NCBI GenBank assembly: GCA_963575745.1
Contig: CAUYUJ010005625.1
Span: forward strand, 185,646-249,645
Length of the DNA stretch: 64,000 nucleotides
Source: Prorocentrum cordatum
Lineage: Eukaryota; Sar; Dinophyceae; Prorocentrales; Prorocentraceae
Direction of reading: 5' to 3'
Position numbers and translations under genes: made by a program. How positions within the stretch are numbered: position 1 is the stretch's first letter; each line of letters begins with the position of its first letter. Below the pieces are notes generated by a model that was not told the origin of the DNA, made no database searches, and saw only the letters and a program-made list of their open reading frames with translations. Of the stretch, positions 20,651-30,641 are shown one piece after another.

Positions 20651-21090
20651 TGGGGAAGCGTGCTCAGGCCCCTGGGCCTCCCGAGGGCGCTGAAGGAGCT
20701 TGGACTGGGACTAGCGCTGCTCCAGCAACGATGGAACCACCAAAGGCACCGCCAACGAAGAGGATGAAGGACACCCGTGGACCAACGCCCAAAGCGAATG
20801 CCAAGCCGAAGAAGGTCAAGACGGACTCGTGTATGACTTGCAAGCGGGCCGTGAAGGAGTGCACGTTCCCCGCCTCGGCGAAAGTCGTGGACGGCAAGGT
20901 CATCTGCGACCAGGGTTGCTGCGAATGCGAGAAGGTGTATGCGCTGGGCAACTTCGACACCTACGAGGCCGACTTCACGACCTTCTCGCACAGGTGCTTG
21001 ACGGACAAGTCTCTGCAGTCCACCTTCGCCACCGCCTGCGCCGTGTATGCGAACATGGCGCACTCGACCAGTGAGCTCCCGCTCGTCGAG
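20651..21090 (+). CDS. Gene 3 exon 1: Cys-rich unknown protein, N-terminus
   Basis: I choose ATG 20651 because a T-rich tract and CAG lie just before it; the in-frame ATG 20590 would add a hydrophobic 20-residue leader that is probably 5' UTR. The N-terminus is proline/lysine-rich (PPKAPPTKRMK, then KKVK). A cysteine set follows: CMTC, then C in KEC, then CDQGCCEC, a CxxC...CxxC pattern that could bind zinc (inference). A folded segment with YEADFTTFSHRC comes next. The exon is ended at GTGGCG (21091, phase 0), joining to 21610; GTCGGG at 21118 is an alternative. I recall similar Cys-rich starts on uncharacterised multicopy dinoflagellate proteins but cannot name a family. Confidence 0.65.
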
Positions 21091-21609
21091 GTGGCGGCTG
21101 CGAGGGCTGAGGAGGAAGTCGGGGGAGGAGGGAAGGGGCACGGGGAGTAGGACGACGACGCCGACGAACAGTAAGAGGAGGAGGAGGAGGAGGAGGGGTG
21201 CAGTCAGGTACGGGAGGAAGGAGGAGGGAGGAGGAGGAGCTAGAAGGGATACTTGATTTGAGGAAGAGGGTCGAGGGGAGAGACGGAGGAGGATGAGGAG
21301 GATGAGAGAGGAGGTTGGAGGATGACGGAGGAGGGAGGGGGAAGGATGGAGCGGGAGAGGGAGACGAATGAGGAGGAGCAGAGGCATGAGGACGAGGAAG
21401 AGCAGGATGAGGATGACTAAGAGTGGACCGAGAGGCACGGGTAACAGGAGGCGGAGGAGGTTAACGATGAGGTTGAAGAGGGTGGAGGGTAGAGGGAGGA
21501 GAGATGGTGGAGGGAGAAAGGGGGGAGGAGGGAGGAAGGGGGAGGGAGGAAGGGGAAGGAGGGCGGAAGGGGGAGTGCAGGAGTGCATGATTTTTCGCAA
21601 AATTCACAG
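21091..21609 (+). other. Gene 3 intron 1, purine-rich
   Basis: About 420 bp of GGAGGAGG and GGGAGGAG sequence between two exons in the same phase, ending in AAAATTCACAG|G. The long - strand frame across it is a pyrimidine artefact continuing into the antisense of exon 1. Confidence 0.7.
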
Positions 21610-22137
21610 GTTGGCCAGGTCAGCAAGTGCGGCTTCCGCATCCACTGCTTCAAGGTTGGGCTCACGCACAACCAGTTCATGAAAATTTACGGCAAGACGC
21701 CAGCGGAGGCTGGCTTGCGGCTGCAGGACTTGCTGAGCCCGACAGGAAAGGCCTTCAAAGGCATCTTGAAGAACTGGGAGGGCGAGACGGATGGCGTCCG
21801 CTACGAGTTCTACAGGGACGCCAGCTTCGACAAACTTGATTGGGTTGTTCCTCGGGAGCGTGTCCTTCATAAGGACCAGGCCTCCACTTGCCACCAGCGC
21901 CTCGAGGACGGGGAACTCAAGAAGGGCATGATGCAGAAGTTGAAGTGCTGCGACCTGGACGACGAGGCGATTAAGAGCAGGATCGCGGGCCTTCCCGACC
22001 TCAATGACAGCGACCAGCACCTGCGGGAGCAGCCCTTCGACGGGGTGGCCGACCGCAGCGGCGCCGACTCGGGGCAGCTCTCCGACGATGAGTCCGATGG
22101 GAGCGTGATGGACTGCACCTTGGCTGGCCAGCAGGCC
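21610..22137 (+). CDS. Gene 3 exon 2
   Basis: Phase-0 exon of 176 codons following acceptor TTCACAG. It contains FRIHCFKVGLTHNQFMKIYG, then a charged helical segment (LHKDQASTCHQRLEDGELKK) and an acidic Ser/Asp tail (SDDESDGSVMD). It is ended at GTGGAC (22138, phase 0); without splicing the frame would stop at TGA 22162. Mixed basic-to-acidic composition and lack of any membrane segment suggest a soluble protein. No known domain is recognised. Confidence 0.65.
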
Positions 22138-22308
22138 GTGGACATGGGGCTCGAACCAACTTGAAACCAAAGATGAGGGACGACGGAGGGAGGAGGGAGG
22201 AATGAAGGCGGAAGGCGGGGGGGAAGGATGTAAAACTAGGAGGGCAAAGGGGGAGACTTCTCTTCCCTCTTCCCTCCTGGGGATTCGTCCCGTGAACACA
22301 AACACCTT

Positions 22309-22309
22309 G

Positions 22310-22344
<35 letters not shown>
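22309..22344 (+). repeat. Poly-G tract, about 35 bases
   Basis: Uninterrupted G run after CTTGC. Strong quadruplex potential; its length is unlikely to be exact in an assembly. Confidence 0.95.
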
Positions 22345-24164
22345 CTGCCCGCGTCGGCCACCAGGACCCTTTACGTATCGATCTTGCTCGAGAAACGTAT
22401 CAAGACTATGTGGTCGAGAGCTCGGGCCATGATTCGTAACGACGTCGTTGAGAGTACTCCAGGGCCTAGGATCCAAGGTCGTGCAGCCTCCTTCCTTCCC
22501 TTCCTCGTGCTGTAGCTTTCATGCGGACCGATGACACGTGGCATGCATGAGATGATCATGTAGGCCGTTTGGGAGCAACGCAGCGGGTGACCACAAGGCC
22601 CACAAGGATCCCAAGTAGCCCCGACTCACACCCACACGACAGGACATACTCCCCCTACGCCTAAGAGGGCGTGGGGGCTGCCCAACAAGCTCTAACACGA
22701 CACTATACGGCGCCAAGCAAGCTTATGATGCCACCAATACTGCTCCAGAAATCACCTAGATGCCACGTGCGATCCACAATCCGCCCCCGAACACTAACAC
22801 ATGAGCGGCGATGCGTTTGCTCACCCTTTCGCTTCTGATGTGCATCCGAGGTATCAACATGGCCATCCAACGTATGAAGAGAAGCCCAACGCGTTCCAGA
22901 CTGCGGCCCATGAGGGCCGCAAGAGAGCCCAATGACCCCCCGAATGTCCCTTGCGAAACAATCAAGAGGGGCCCAGCAGGGCCGCGCATACCCTTAAAAA
23001 CTCACCCCCCCCGTAGCCCCCACGATGACGCCATGAACATAATACCAAAAAGGCATTGCGACCCCCCCGCGCCCCCCCCCCCTCCCCCTCCGACAACACC
23101 AAGGGGGGGGCACGGCCTTGACGCTGCCCCAGGGGCGTTCGCATGACACGACTAAACTCACATGATGTCATCATGTGTAGGCGGCACGCGTCGTCTTGCA
23201 CTAACAACAATCAAAGGGGACGATGCACTCACGCACATGCACATATATCGAAGGAGTGCGAGGGCGAACACAAAAACACATACGGCCATATACATACACA
23301 TGCACACACATATGTATATCAATGTACAACTGTTTTTTACATGTATGTGCACAATATAAATTACATACTTACCGTACGTCTCTTCCGCACGCACTCGGTT
23401 AGCGAGTGCCTGCCGATGGGCAAGAATTTGGGGACTCACGTTTGCTGATGAAATGTGTCCGACGGCGCCACGGGGCGTTACGCCCAGATGGTGGGTGCAA
23501 TTCTGCCTTTTACTGTATACAAACGGACCAGGGTCCTGTTGGAGATGCTGTTTTCCGCAATTATTGAGGGGCCTGACCCCAAGGATGCCAAGCACAACTA
23601 TGGAAAAATAATGGGCTGCGGGCCTAGATACCGAGCCGAGCCTTGCCCGCTCGGCCAAACGGACCCGCGGCCGCTCGCGGACCCGCGCCCGCGCTGACGC
23701 CTGCGCCGACGGGCCGTCCGACGCGCGGGCGCTTCCCGCCATTGGGCAAGGGGCGGCGCCGCCCAATGGGCCGCCAAAGGCGGCGGCCGCGGCGGCGGCC
23801 GACGCCGATGCGGCCGTTGTCCCCTCAGCAGCGGGGCGCGGCCGAGGGCCCCGCCGCCTGCGCTCGCGGCCGCCCAAGCGGCCTTGTTCGCGGTGAAGGC
23901 AGCGGCCAACCTCGGCCACACCATTGCCTACATGGCGCACGAGCAAACATTTGCGCTCCACGCAGCCGCAGCGGCACCGTGGGAGGCGGCGCGCGAGGCG
24001 CGCGCGCGCGCGGGGCACGATGCGTCCGTCGCGTGGGCGGTGGGCCTCGCGCTGCCCTCCGCCGAGCGACATGCTAAAGCCAAAGCGAGAATTCCAGACT
24101 GTTGGATGCCACACGGTTTGGTGGCATCGTCGGGCGAGGGCACCCGCGAGTTTCAAGCCCCCCC

Positions 24165-24400
24165 CCCTCCCCTCCCGCCACCCACCCACCCATCCACCCA
24201 CCACCATTGCCACCACCACCACCGCGCACGCGCGCGCACGCACGCACACCACGCAACACAAGCGCACACACACACACGCGTATACACAGACACACACACA
24301 CACGCGCGCACACGCACACACACACACACACGTACGCGCACACGCCACCAGCACCACCACCACCACCACCACCCACCACCACCACCACCACCACCGCCTC
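24165..24400 (+). repeat. CCA, CA and CGCA microsatellites
   Basis: CCCACCCACC and CACCACCAC blocks flank a (CA)n/(CGCA)n core at 24225-24345, ending in (CCA)n at 24350-24395. Confidence 0.95.
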
Positions 24401-25004
24401 CAACCAAACTGGTTCCTGCGCCGCGCCTGCCGCCTGGCTCGGGGCAGGGGGTGGGTGGGGGGGGGGTGCTTGGTGTGTTGATTTGCCCTTGTTGGTATGC
24501 GCTGCGTTGGCCAAGTGGCATATGAACCCGCCTCCTTCCTTGAGCGTGGGTTCGTCACCCGTGTGCTTCGTAGCACCTTAGTGCGGATGTGCTCCAACCC
24601 GCGCACTTGCGGTCATCCGAGGAGAAGCGATTCGCGACCGCATGAATGCACCCGACATGAAGGATTGGCGCCCTCATTGTGGAACGTGCTCGACCACCCA
24701 CCATGATGGAAACAAGCGTGATGTGAAACCATGAGCGACAACGCGTCGCGGTGCGGGGGGCATACGTGGCCATCATCCGAGTGCCGAGTTTCGGCCGCCT
24801 CACAATTTAATACACGCATGGTATTACGGCGCCTTCGCCAACACGCATGGCTGGTACCTAGTAAGGACCACAACGAGACCTCGCCAGCCACCCCCCGCGA
24901 CTGGAACCAGCATGACGCGAGGGTGCAATTGCCCCTCCCCCCGCCCCTCTTTCACACACGCGCGCGGGCCCAGTCCCCACCCCTTCCCACCCACCCACAC
25001 ACAT

Positions 25005-25195
25005 GCACAGACAGACAGACAGGCATACAGACAGACAGACAGACAGACAGACATACAGACAGGCAGGCAGACACACACACACACACACCCACACACACAC
25101 ACACGCACAGGGCAGCGTCGGCGGCGGTGGCCTATTTGGTAAGCTTCGCAACGGGGGCGGGCTCGGTCTGCCCCCCCCCCCCCCCCCCCCCTCCC
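25005..25195 (+). repeat. (CAGA)n, (CA)n and poly-C
   Basis: ACAGACAGACAG (25009-25065), then (CA)n to 25108, then a C-run at 25170-25190. Another G-run pair lies at 25440-25470. Confidence 0.95.
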
Positions 25196-26559
25196 CCATG
25201 GCGGGGGGTTCGTTTATCAACCGCGCGGCGGGGGCGCAAAGGCGCCACCCCTCGCGGCGGTAAACCCACGTGAGAGGGTTACCACATCTCTCACCCTTCG
25301 CGGCGGAGGCCGAAAAGGTGAGCATTGCAACCGCGACCGTTTCGGCAAGCTAGTTCCCCGCCAAGAGGGCGCACCATCAAGGTGCTATCTCGTCTAGGTC
25401 GCCGCCGTGCTGGGTGGCTGATGCGGTCCCCGCTGCGAAGGGGGGGGGGCGGTGGGGGGGGGCAGTTCCTGGCCACGCGGGGTTCCCGATCGGATCCTAG
25501 CGTAGGTTGCCACTGCCAGTGGTGGCCGAATCGCATTCGCTGCGCGACTGGCTTATCCAGGCCTCGCGTCGGGGAGTTGCCGATCCTGGTGTCGCCGTCT
25601 GCAGGTTATCACAACGACTGGGTGCGCGACCGATAAGGGGCCCGCTGTACGTCTGACCAAGTAGGTCACCGCAGTAAGGGGTGGCCCATAACAGTGGTCG
25701 TCGCAAGAGGATGCCAACCATAATGCGTGTCGGATTATGGTCCGAATTGTGCGGATGACCAGCTCGATCCCCGCCCTTTGGGGCGACCGAAAAGGTTCTA
25801 ATCCAATATAGGTCCGCGCCTTGCGGGGTTGCTCATATGCTTCCCTCTGCGGGCGTTGCCACTCCAGCCCTTGCCATGAGCAATGGTTGGCCGAGGACGT
25901 TCTCATGTGACGTTGGCTCCCACCGTGGGGGCGGCACATGATGTCCGTGCTTTGAGGCTCACAGAGTAGGTCCCCGCCGCGGCTTTGCTTTCCACGCGGT
26001 GTGCGCCTGCTCCGTGTGCTGTTGTCGTGCATTTACAATGTGGTGCCATTCGCCGCCCCGCTCGGCTCAGAGCGGCTCTACTGCCCCAAAACTCTACGCA
26101 CGTAACACTAACTCGGTTCCGCTGTATTCTACCTAGCCCGTCTATAGAAGCATAGCGATCGACCTCCACTTTGCTATGCCCTCCCCCCCGCTCGAATATA
26201 ATAGAAGGGGCTTGCAATTGCATACCATATCATACAGCACGTTTGCTGCTTCATCATATTAAGCCTAGGACGTGCCCGACACGTGTAAGGAGGGCGATTG
26301 CGACATTGCGCGTGTTTTGTTTTGTATGTCCCGCGTCGGGTGCTCCATAATATCATATTGTCTCCTCTTGTGTTCACATCCGTACTTTGTTGTAGAGTGC
26401 GTCGCAATCGTTACCCCATCAGTCGATGAGTGGACACCTTTGGGGGTGATGGTCCATCGTAGAGCTCAAGTGTCACCGACTGCCTTACGAAGCAACACAT
26501 TTGGCTGTTGGGTAAACCCATACATTCGGCGATTTCTTTTTGTTTCTGTCCCCCAGTAG

Positions 26560-27075
26560 GACGGCGCCCCTGGGCGCGCGGAGGCCAGCCCAAGAGCCGC
26601 GGGGTCCGCGGCGGCCAGCCAGGGCGAGGGCACGCCGGTGCACGCCAGTGATGCTCCACCGGCGCTGCGACGTGGCAGGTCCACCCCGTCTCTTGGCGGC
26701 CAGTCCATCAACAACGGGTTCGCCCAGAGTGTCGGGCAGAAGTCTGACGCGGGCTGGTGCGTGATCTCCCCTGACATGAAGGGCGGGAAAAGAAGGATCA
26801 CTGACGAGGAGTACATGTCGCTGCTGTCTTTCGAGAACGTCCTCGGGAGAACCCACTCGGGCATCCACGAGCGGTTCGCCAGAAAGTTGCTGGATGAGAT
26901 GGGGGCCCAGACCCCTCAGAAAACATCGTATTTCACATTCAAGCGCCACATGGCCACGGTGGCAAAGATCCTGGACTTCAACGAGTTGAACATCATCAAG
27001 TGCCCGCGCGACGTGCTGGACATGCACCTCGACAACTTAAAGGAGCTCCATGAGCACTGGCCTTCGGTTCGCAAG
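26560..27075 (+). CDS. Gene 3 exon 3
   Basis: Starts after CCCCCAGTAG in phase 0 (an exon start three bases earlier would include an in-frame TAG). It is Ala/Pro-rich for about 60 residues, then becomes a folded segment with MKGGKRRITDEEYMSLLSFE, FARKLLDEMG and a helix ending EHWPSVRK. It is ended at 27075 because AAG|GAGCTT followed by the acceptor TCTCAG|GAG at 27363 restores the frame exactly; that requires a GA donor, a known dinoflagellate variant. No GT in this phase is available before the oligo-A run at 27086. Confidence 0.65.
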
Positions 27076-27363
27076 GAGCTTTTGATAAAAAAAAAAAAAC
27101 AGCTGCTGCTGCTACTGTTCCTCCTCCTCCCTTCCACTTCCCCATCCTCCTCCACCCTCCGTTTTCCTCCTTCCCCTCCTCCTCGTCTTCCTCTTCCTCA
27201 TCCTGGCTCCCTCATCGTCCTCCCCCTCCCCCTCCCTTTCCTCGTCCTGCTTCCCTCGGTCCCCACCTCCCTCCTTCAGTCCAGCCCCATCTACCCCTCC
27301 TCCCCTCCTCCCCCTTCTCCTCCTCCTCCCCTCCCCGTGGCCCTCCCCCTGTGATTCTCTCAG
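27076..27363 (+). other. Gene 3 intron 3, pyrimidine-rich, GA donor
   Basis: 288 nt beginning GAGCTTTTGATA, with an A12 run, then CCTCCTCCC pyrimidine DNA up to CTCTCAG. The pyrimidine tract is typical of an acceptor side. Confidence 0.65.
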
Positions 27364-28494
27364 GAGGAGTTGCTGGAGAGGCGCATGGCCGACATCGGGG
27401 AGCTCAGCTCGCAGATGTCAAATGACGCGATCGTGGAGATGCTCGGTGCCATCGTTCCGTGGAGGATCGGCCACGAGGATTCCGAGGAAGAATTCGACCG
27501 AACGTTCGACCCGAAAAAGCCCTGCCTGTACATGACTGAGGGTAGCTACGCGGAGAAAGCACAGAAAATGAAGGAACTCTTGTTGCAGTACTGCATCGTG
27601 CCGCTGATCACCGCAGGGCCAGACGCCTCCGACGCCATCCTTCGCTTTTGCACTTGCGCGACCACTACGTTCGGGAAGAAGCCCGACTGGTTGGATGAGA
27701 GTTTCTTGAGGATCATTCTGCAGTTCATGCGAGTGTTGCGGGCGTTGGTGGCGATATTGAAACCCTTGGAGACTGCCAACTTGCTCGACGCCCTGACTCT
27801 TGTGACTCCCAGCCAGAAGATCAGCAAGGATCCAGCCACAGCCACGGTCATGGACACTGTGAGCTGCGTCTTGACTGGCGTGGGCGGCTGGGCCACGCAC
27901 ATCGAAGACATCAAGACGAATGCTTTATCCACGAAGGACGTGCTGCCGAAGTACACCGAGACCATCACCTTCTTGAAGGATATTGGTGCTGCTGAGCGTC
28001 CGCCCCTGGGCACGTCCGACATCAAGGGCTTGCTCGATCAGTGCATCGACATGTTCGGGTCCCTGCGCGAGGGGCTGAAGGAGGACCTCAAAAGCCGCCT
28101 CGGCGCCGCGCTCTGCTCTTTCATGGATAAGGTCATCGCGCTGCCGACGAGCGACGCGCAGAAGGCTGCGGTGGACATCCCAGCGTCGACTGCTGCAGAA
28201 TTTGACGACAGCAGCTCGCTCCTCGAGAAGGCGGATGGCGTCTTGGCGCCCGCCATCTTCCCAGCAGCCAAGTACAAGCCCGCGAGCCAGGAGATGCGCA
28301 GACACGTGGAAGCATCCGAGATCAAAGAGAAGTTCACCCTCGCCCTCCAGGCGATCAGTCCAGAGTGGATCGGCAAGGTCATCGAGACAGAGTGCGCCAA
28401 CTTCATCGAGACCACCACCGCCGCCATTCCCTACCTAAAAGCGATGAGCGTGAACATGGACAAGTACTTTGCGCACGTTGTGGAAGGGTGTGAC
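27364..28494 (+). CDS. Gene 3 exon 4, first part
   Basis: 377 codons in one frame from the CTCTCAG acceptor. The protein is mainly helical and mildly acidic (MADIGELSSQMSND, AEKAQKMKELLLQY, ALVAILKPLETANLLDAL, then several KELL/DKV-type helices), ending VVEGCD before TAG 28495-28497. The same frame continues coding-like beyond this TAG for 34 codons to another TAG and then for 241 codons more, so I regard the TAG as an interruption, not the end. No conserved enzymatic motif was seen; helical-repeat or coiled-coil character is an impression only. Confidence 0.7.
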
Positions 28495-29325
28495 TAGCCC
28501 GACAGATGGAACACAGATGGCGCTATGCAGTTGATCTCTGGATGCCTGGCCGTCTGCACGGTCGATGGGCCGAAGCTCGCCTCCCAGGGCCTCATCGACT
28601 AGTTATTTGCCTTGGCGAAAGCTCACGACTTGCACGACAAGCGGGTTCACTACGAGAGTCTCGGTGACACCGATGCCGACCGCATCGGCTCTCCTTCGGC
28701 AATGCGGTCGCTGAAGGCAATGGCTTGCAGCGTAGAGTGCGCCGCGTCGGAGCTCTCTCGCGCGCCCGATGCTGCCAGTGTTCAGTGCGCCAAGGAGCTT
28801 GCCACTACAGAGGGCGCGTTCAAGTCGGCAGGCGCTGCAATCTCGAAGAACAATGCCGGCGAGATGGACGCGTTCATCGCCAAGGTCTTCGAGCACATCG
28901 ACCCCTTCGAGCCCGGTGACCAGCGCTGGACTTCGAACATCAAGAGCGACGCGGAACCGATTGAGAAAATGAACCAGATGGCGAAGAAGTCTCTGTTCAG
29001 AGTAAACGGCGAGGCGCTCGAGGGGGCCAGGGGCGGCGTCGTGGCGGCCAGCGCGGAGATCCTGGAGTACCACGACCTCTTCGGCGCGCCAGAGCCCGAG
29101 GATCTCGCCAAGAAGACCCTCAAGGCCTATAAGAAGGCCAGCCTCGACATCTTCGAGGCTCGCTTGTTCATGGGCTACGGCCAGTTCAAGGCCGACGAGG
29201 TTTCGCCCCGCAAGTGCGCGAAGAAGCTCAACAAAGAGCTCCAGGAGGTGAGCCTCCGCAAGACGAAGCTCGACCTGGCCTTCGCCACGCCGCTGAACGC
29301 GTGGCCCCAGGGCGTCGTGAACATG
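28495..29325 (+). pseudogene. Gene 3 exon 4, continuation past two in-frame TAGs
   Basis: The frame of 27364 continues after TAG 28495-28497 for 34 coding-like codons (containing DGAMQLISGCLAVC), meets TAG 28600-28602, then runs for 241 codons (LFALAKAHDLHDKRV, later IAKVFEHIDPFE, MNQMAKKSLFRVNGE, and a Lys/Glu-rich end). Reading is ended at GTGCGA (29326, phase 0), which joins to a last exon at 29410; unspliced it stops at TGA 29344. Composition and helical character match the upstream part. Two TAGs with no frameshift suggest nonsense mutations in a decaying copy, RNA editing, or readthrough; the sequence cannot tell which. Confidence 0.6.
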
Positions 29326-29409
29326 GTGCGAGCACGACGCAAGTGAGGGGGGGGAGGAGGACGACGACGAAAGGGAGGAGGAGGAGCAGCAGCAACAGCA
29401 GGAAGGCAG

Positions 29410-29496
29410 GAGCTCAACAAACTCACGAGTTACTTTTCGATGCTCGGGGAAACGCTGGCACGCAGCGCCCCCGCAGCACGGCAGATAGAACCCTAA
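29410..29496 (+). CDS. Gene 3 exon 5, C-terminus
   Basis: A 28-codon phase-0 exon after acceptor AAGGCAG|G, encoding an amphipathic segment ELNKLTSYFSMLGETLARS and ending in TAA 29494-29496. The inferred 84-nt intron before it is G/A-rich. Support is moderate: phase and composition agree, but the exon is short. Confidence 0.5.
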   Translation, partial: ELNKLTSYFSMLGETLARSAPAARQIEP

Positions 29497-29524
29497 CATT
29501 TTTTGTTAAAAACAAGGAGAGAGA

Positions 29525-29725
29525 AGACGCACACACACACACGCACACACACACACACACGCACACACAAAACAAAACAAACAAAACAAACTGTCTCCTC
29601 TACTTCCCCGCCCCCCCTCCCTCCTCCCACCTCCCTCCTCCCGCCTCCCTCATCCCACCTCATCCCCCCCCCCTCCTCCTTCCGCCCGCCCCCCCCCGCC
29701 CCCCCGCCCCCTTCTCCGCCTACTT
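29525..29725 (+). repeat. (CA)n and C/T-rich tract
   Basis: (CA)n at 29530-29568, AAACAAAAC repeats to 29590, then CCTCCC and CCCCCCC runs to 29712. Confidence 0.93.
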
Positions 29726-30564
29726 CGCCACCCCGGGCTGGCATGATATAATGGGGTGCGCGCTAGATTATATCGAATGGCACACTTGTGCCCAAGGACA
29801 GCCTAAACTTCCATCGACCACCCCGGCGAATTTCTGAGGGCCTCTAGGTGGCCATCTGGGGTTCGAAGTGCGTGAAGGGCGTGCCGAATGGAGGTCCCTA
29901 GGAGCACCCAGGGTTGCCCATGACCACGACCCCTCGTGAAAGAGGGGGCGGGGGAGGGGGGGGGGGAAGGGGTGGGGGGCGGGGGGGGGGAGGGGATGGA
30001 GGAAGAGCAAGACGAACTGGATTACACGCGCGTTATCTCTGGCATTATGTTGCATCGCACTGCGTGGCGCACAGCGGTGCCAACAGATGTTGGGCACAAG
30101 CGTGGATGTCGTCACGCTTTGTGGGCCTGGCCGCCGCCGGCTTTCTGCGATCTTCAGGGTTGCCACCCCCGTCCGCCGCTTTTTCCTGTTCCCCGCCCAT
30201 ATCCAATCGCCCCCCCTCCTTCTCTGCCCCCCCCTTCCCTTGTTTATATTGTCGGGGCTGTCGCCCCCGTCGCCCCCGCCGCCGACGAGGGTAAAACGCG
30301 GCCCTTGACTACGAACTGCGTCCTAATGCTTGAGCCTGAACATGCAAGACGATTTTTTCATATCGCAGGGCCGTCTCCCCCCCCCGCCGCCTGGTTTGAT
30401 GTTGGCTGCATTCGAATGCTTATGGGATCCACATGCGATGCATGACATCCCAGCGGGGTCGTCCCATATGCCCTTGCAGAGGTCGTTGATCTCATCTCAC
30501 AACGCAGGTTCACGCCATTTTTTGGCGTAGCCTCAAACGCAAGAAAGAAACAACTTCTCGTAAA
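29726..30564. other. No gene recognised
   Basis: Holds a G-run cluster at 29944-29995 and a short hairpin ACGCCATTTTTTGGCGT near 30511-30529. Open frames on both strands lack recognisable character. Confidence 0.45.
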
Positions 30565-30641
30565 ACCTTACCAACAACTTTTCCATTCTTCCAACTTTTC
30601 AAGATGTATGTTATTGGGGCCCTCTAAGGGGCGACGAACAT

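Larger units (their letters stand above)
22138..26559 (+). other. Gene 3 intron 2, 4.4 kb
   Basis: Runs from GTGGAC to TTTCTGTCCCCCAGTAG|G. It holds the poly-G tract, CA, CCA and CAGA repeats listed separately and GC-rich stretches near 23.7-24.0 kb. Frames here are low-complexity or short; no gene is supported. Confidence 0.55.

Noticed and set aside
20407-21600. A 397-residue minus-strand frame
   Set aside because: Antisense to gene 3 exon 1 and to the purine-rich intron; the + strand reading has the Cys motifs and fitting splice sites.
13355-25110. CA, CAGA and CCA tracts as possible CRISPR or regulatory arrays
   Set aside because: They are simple microsatellites without spacers; nothing CRISPR-like is expected or seen in this eukaryotic sequence.
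28603-29499. A 298-residue minus-strand frame opposite gene 3
   Set aside because: Shadow frame of a GC-rich coding region; the + frame has better composition and consistent phase.
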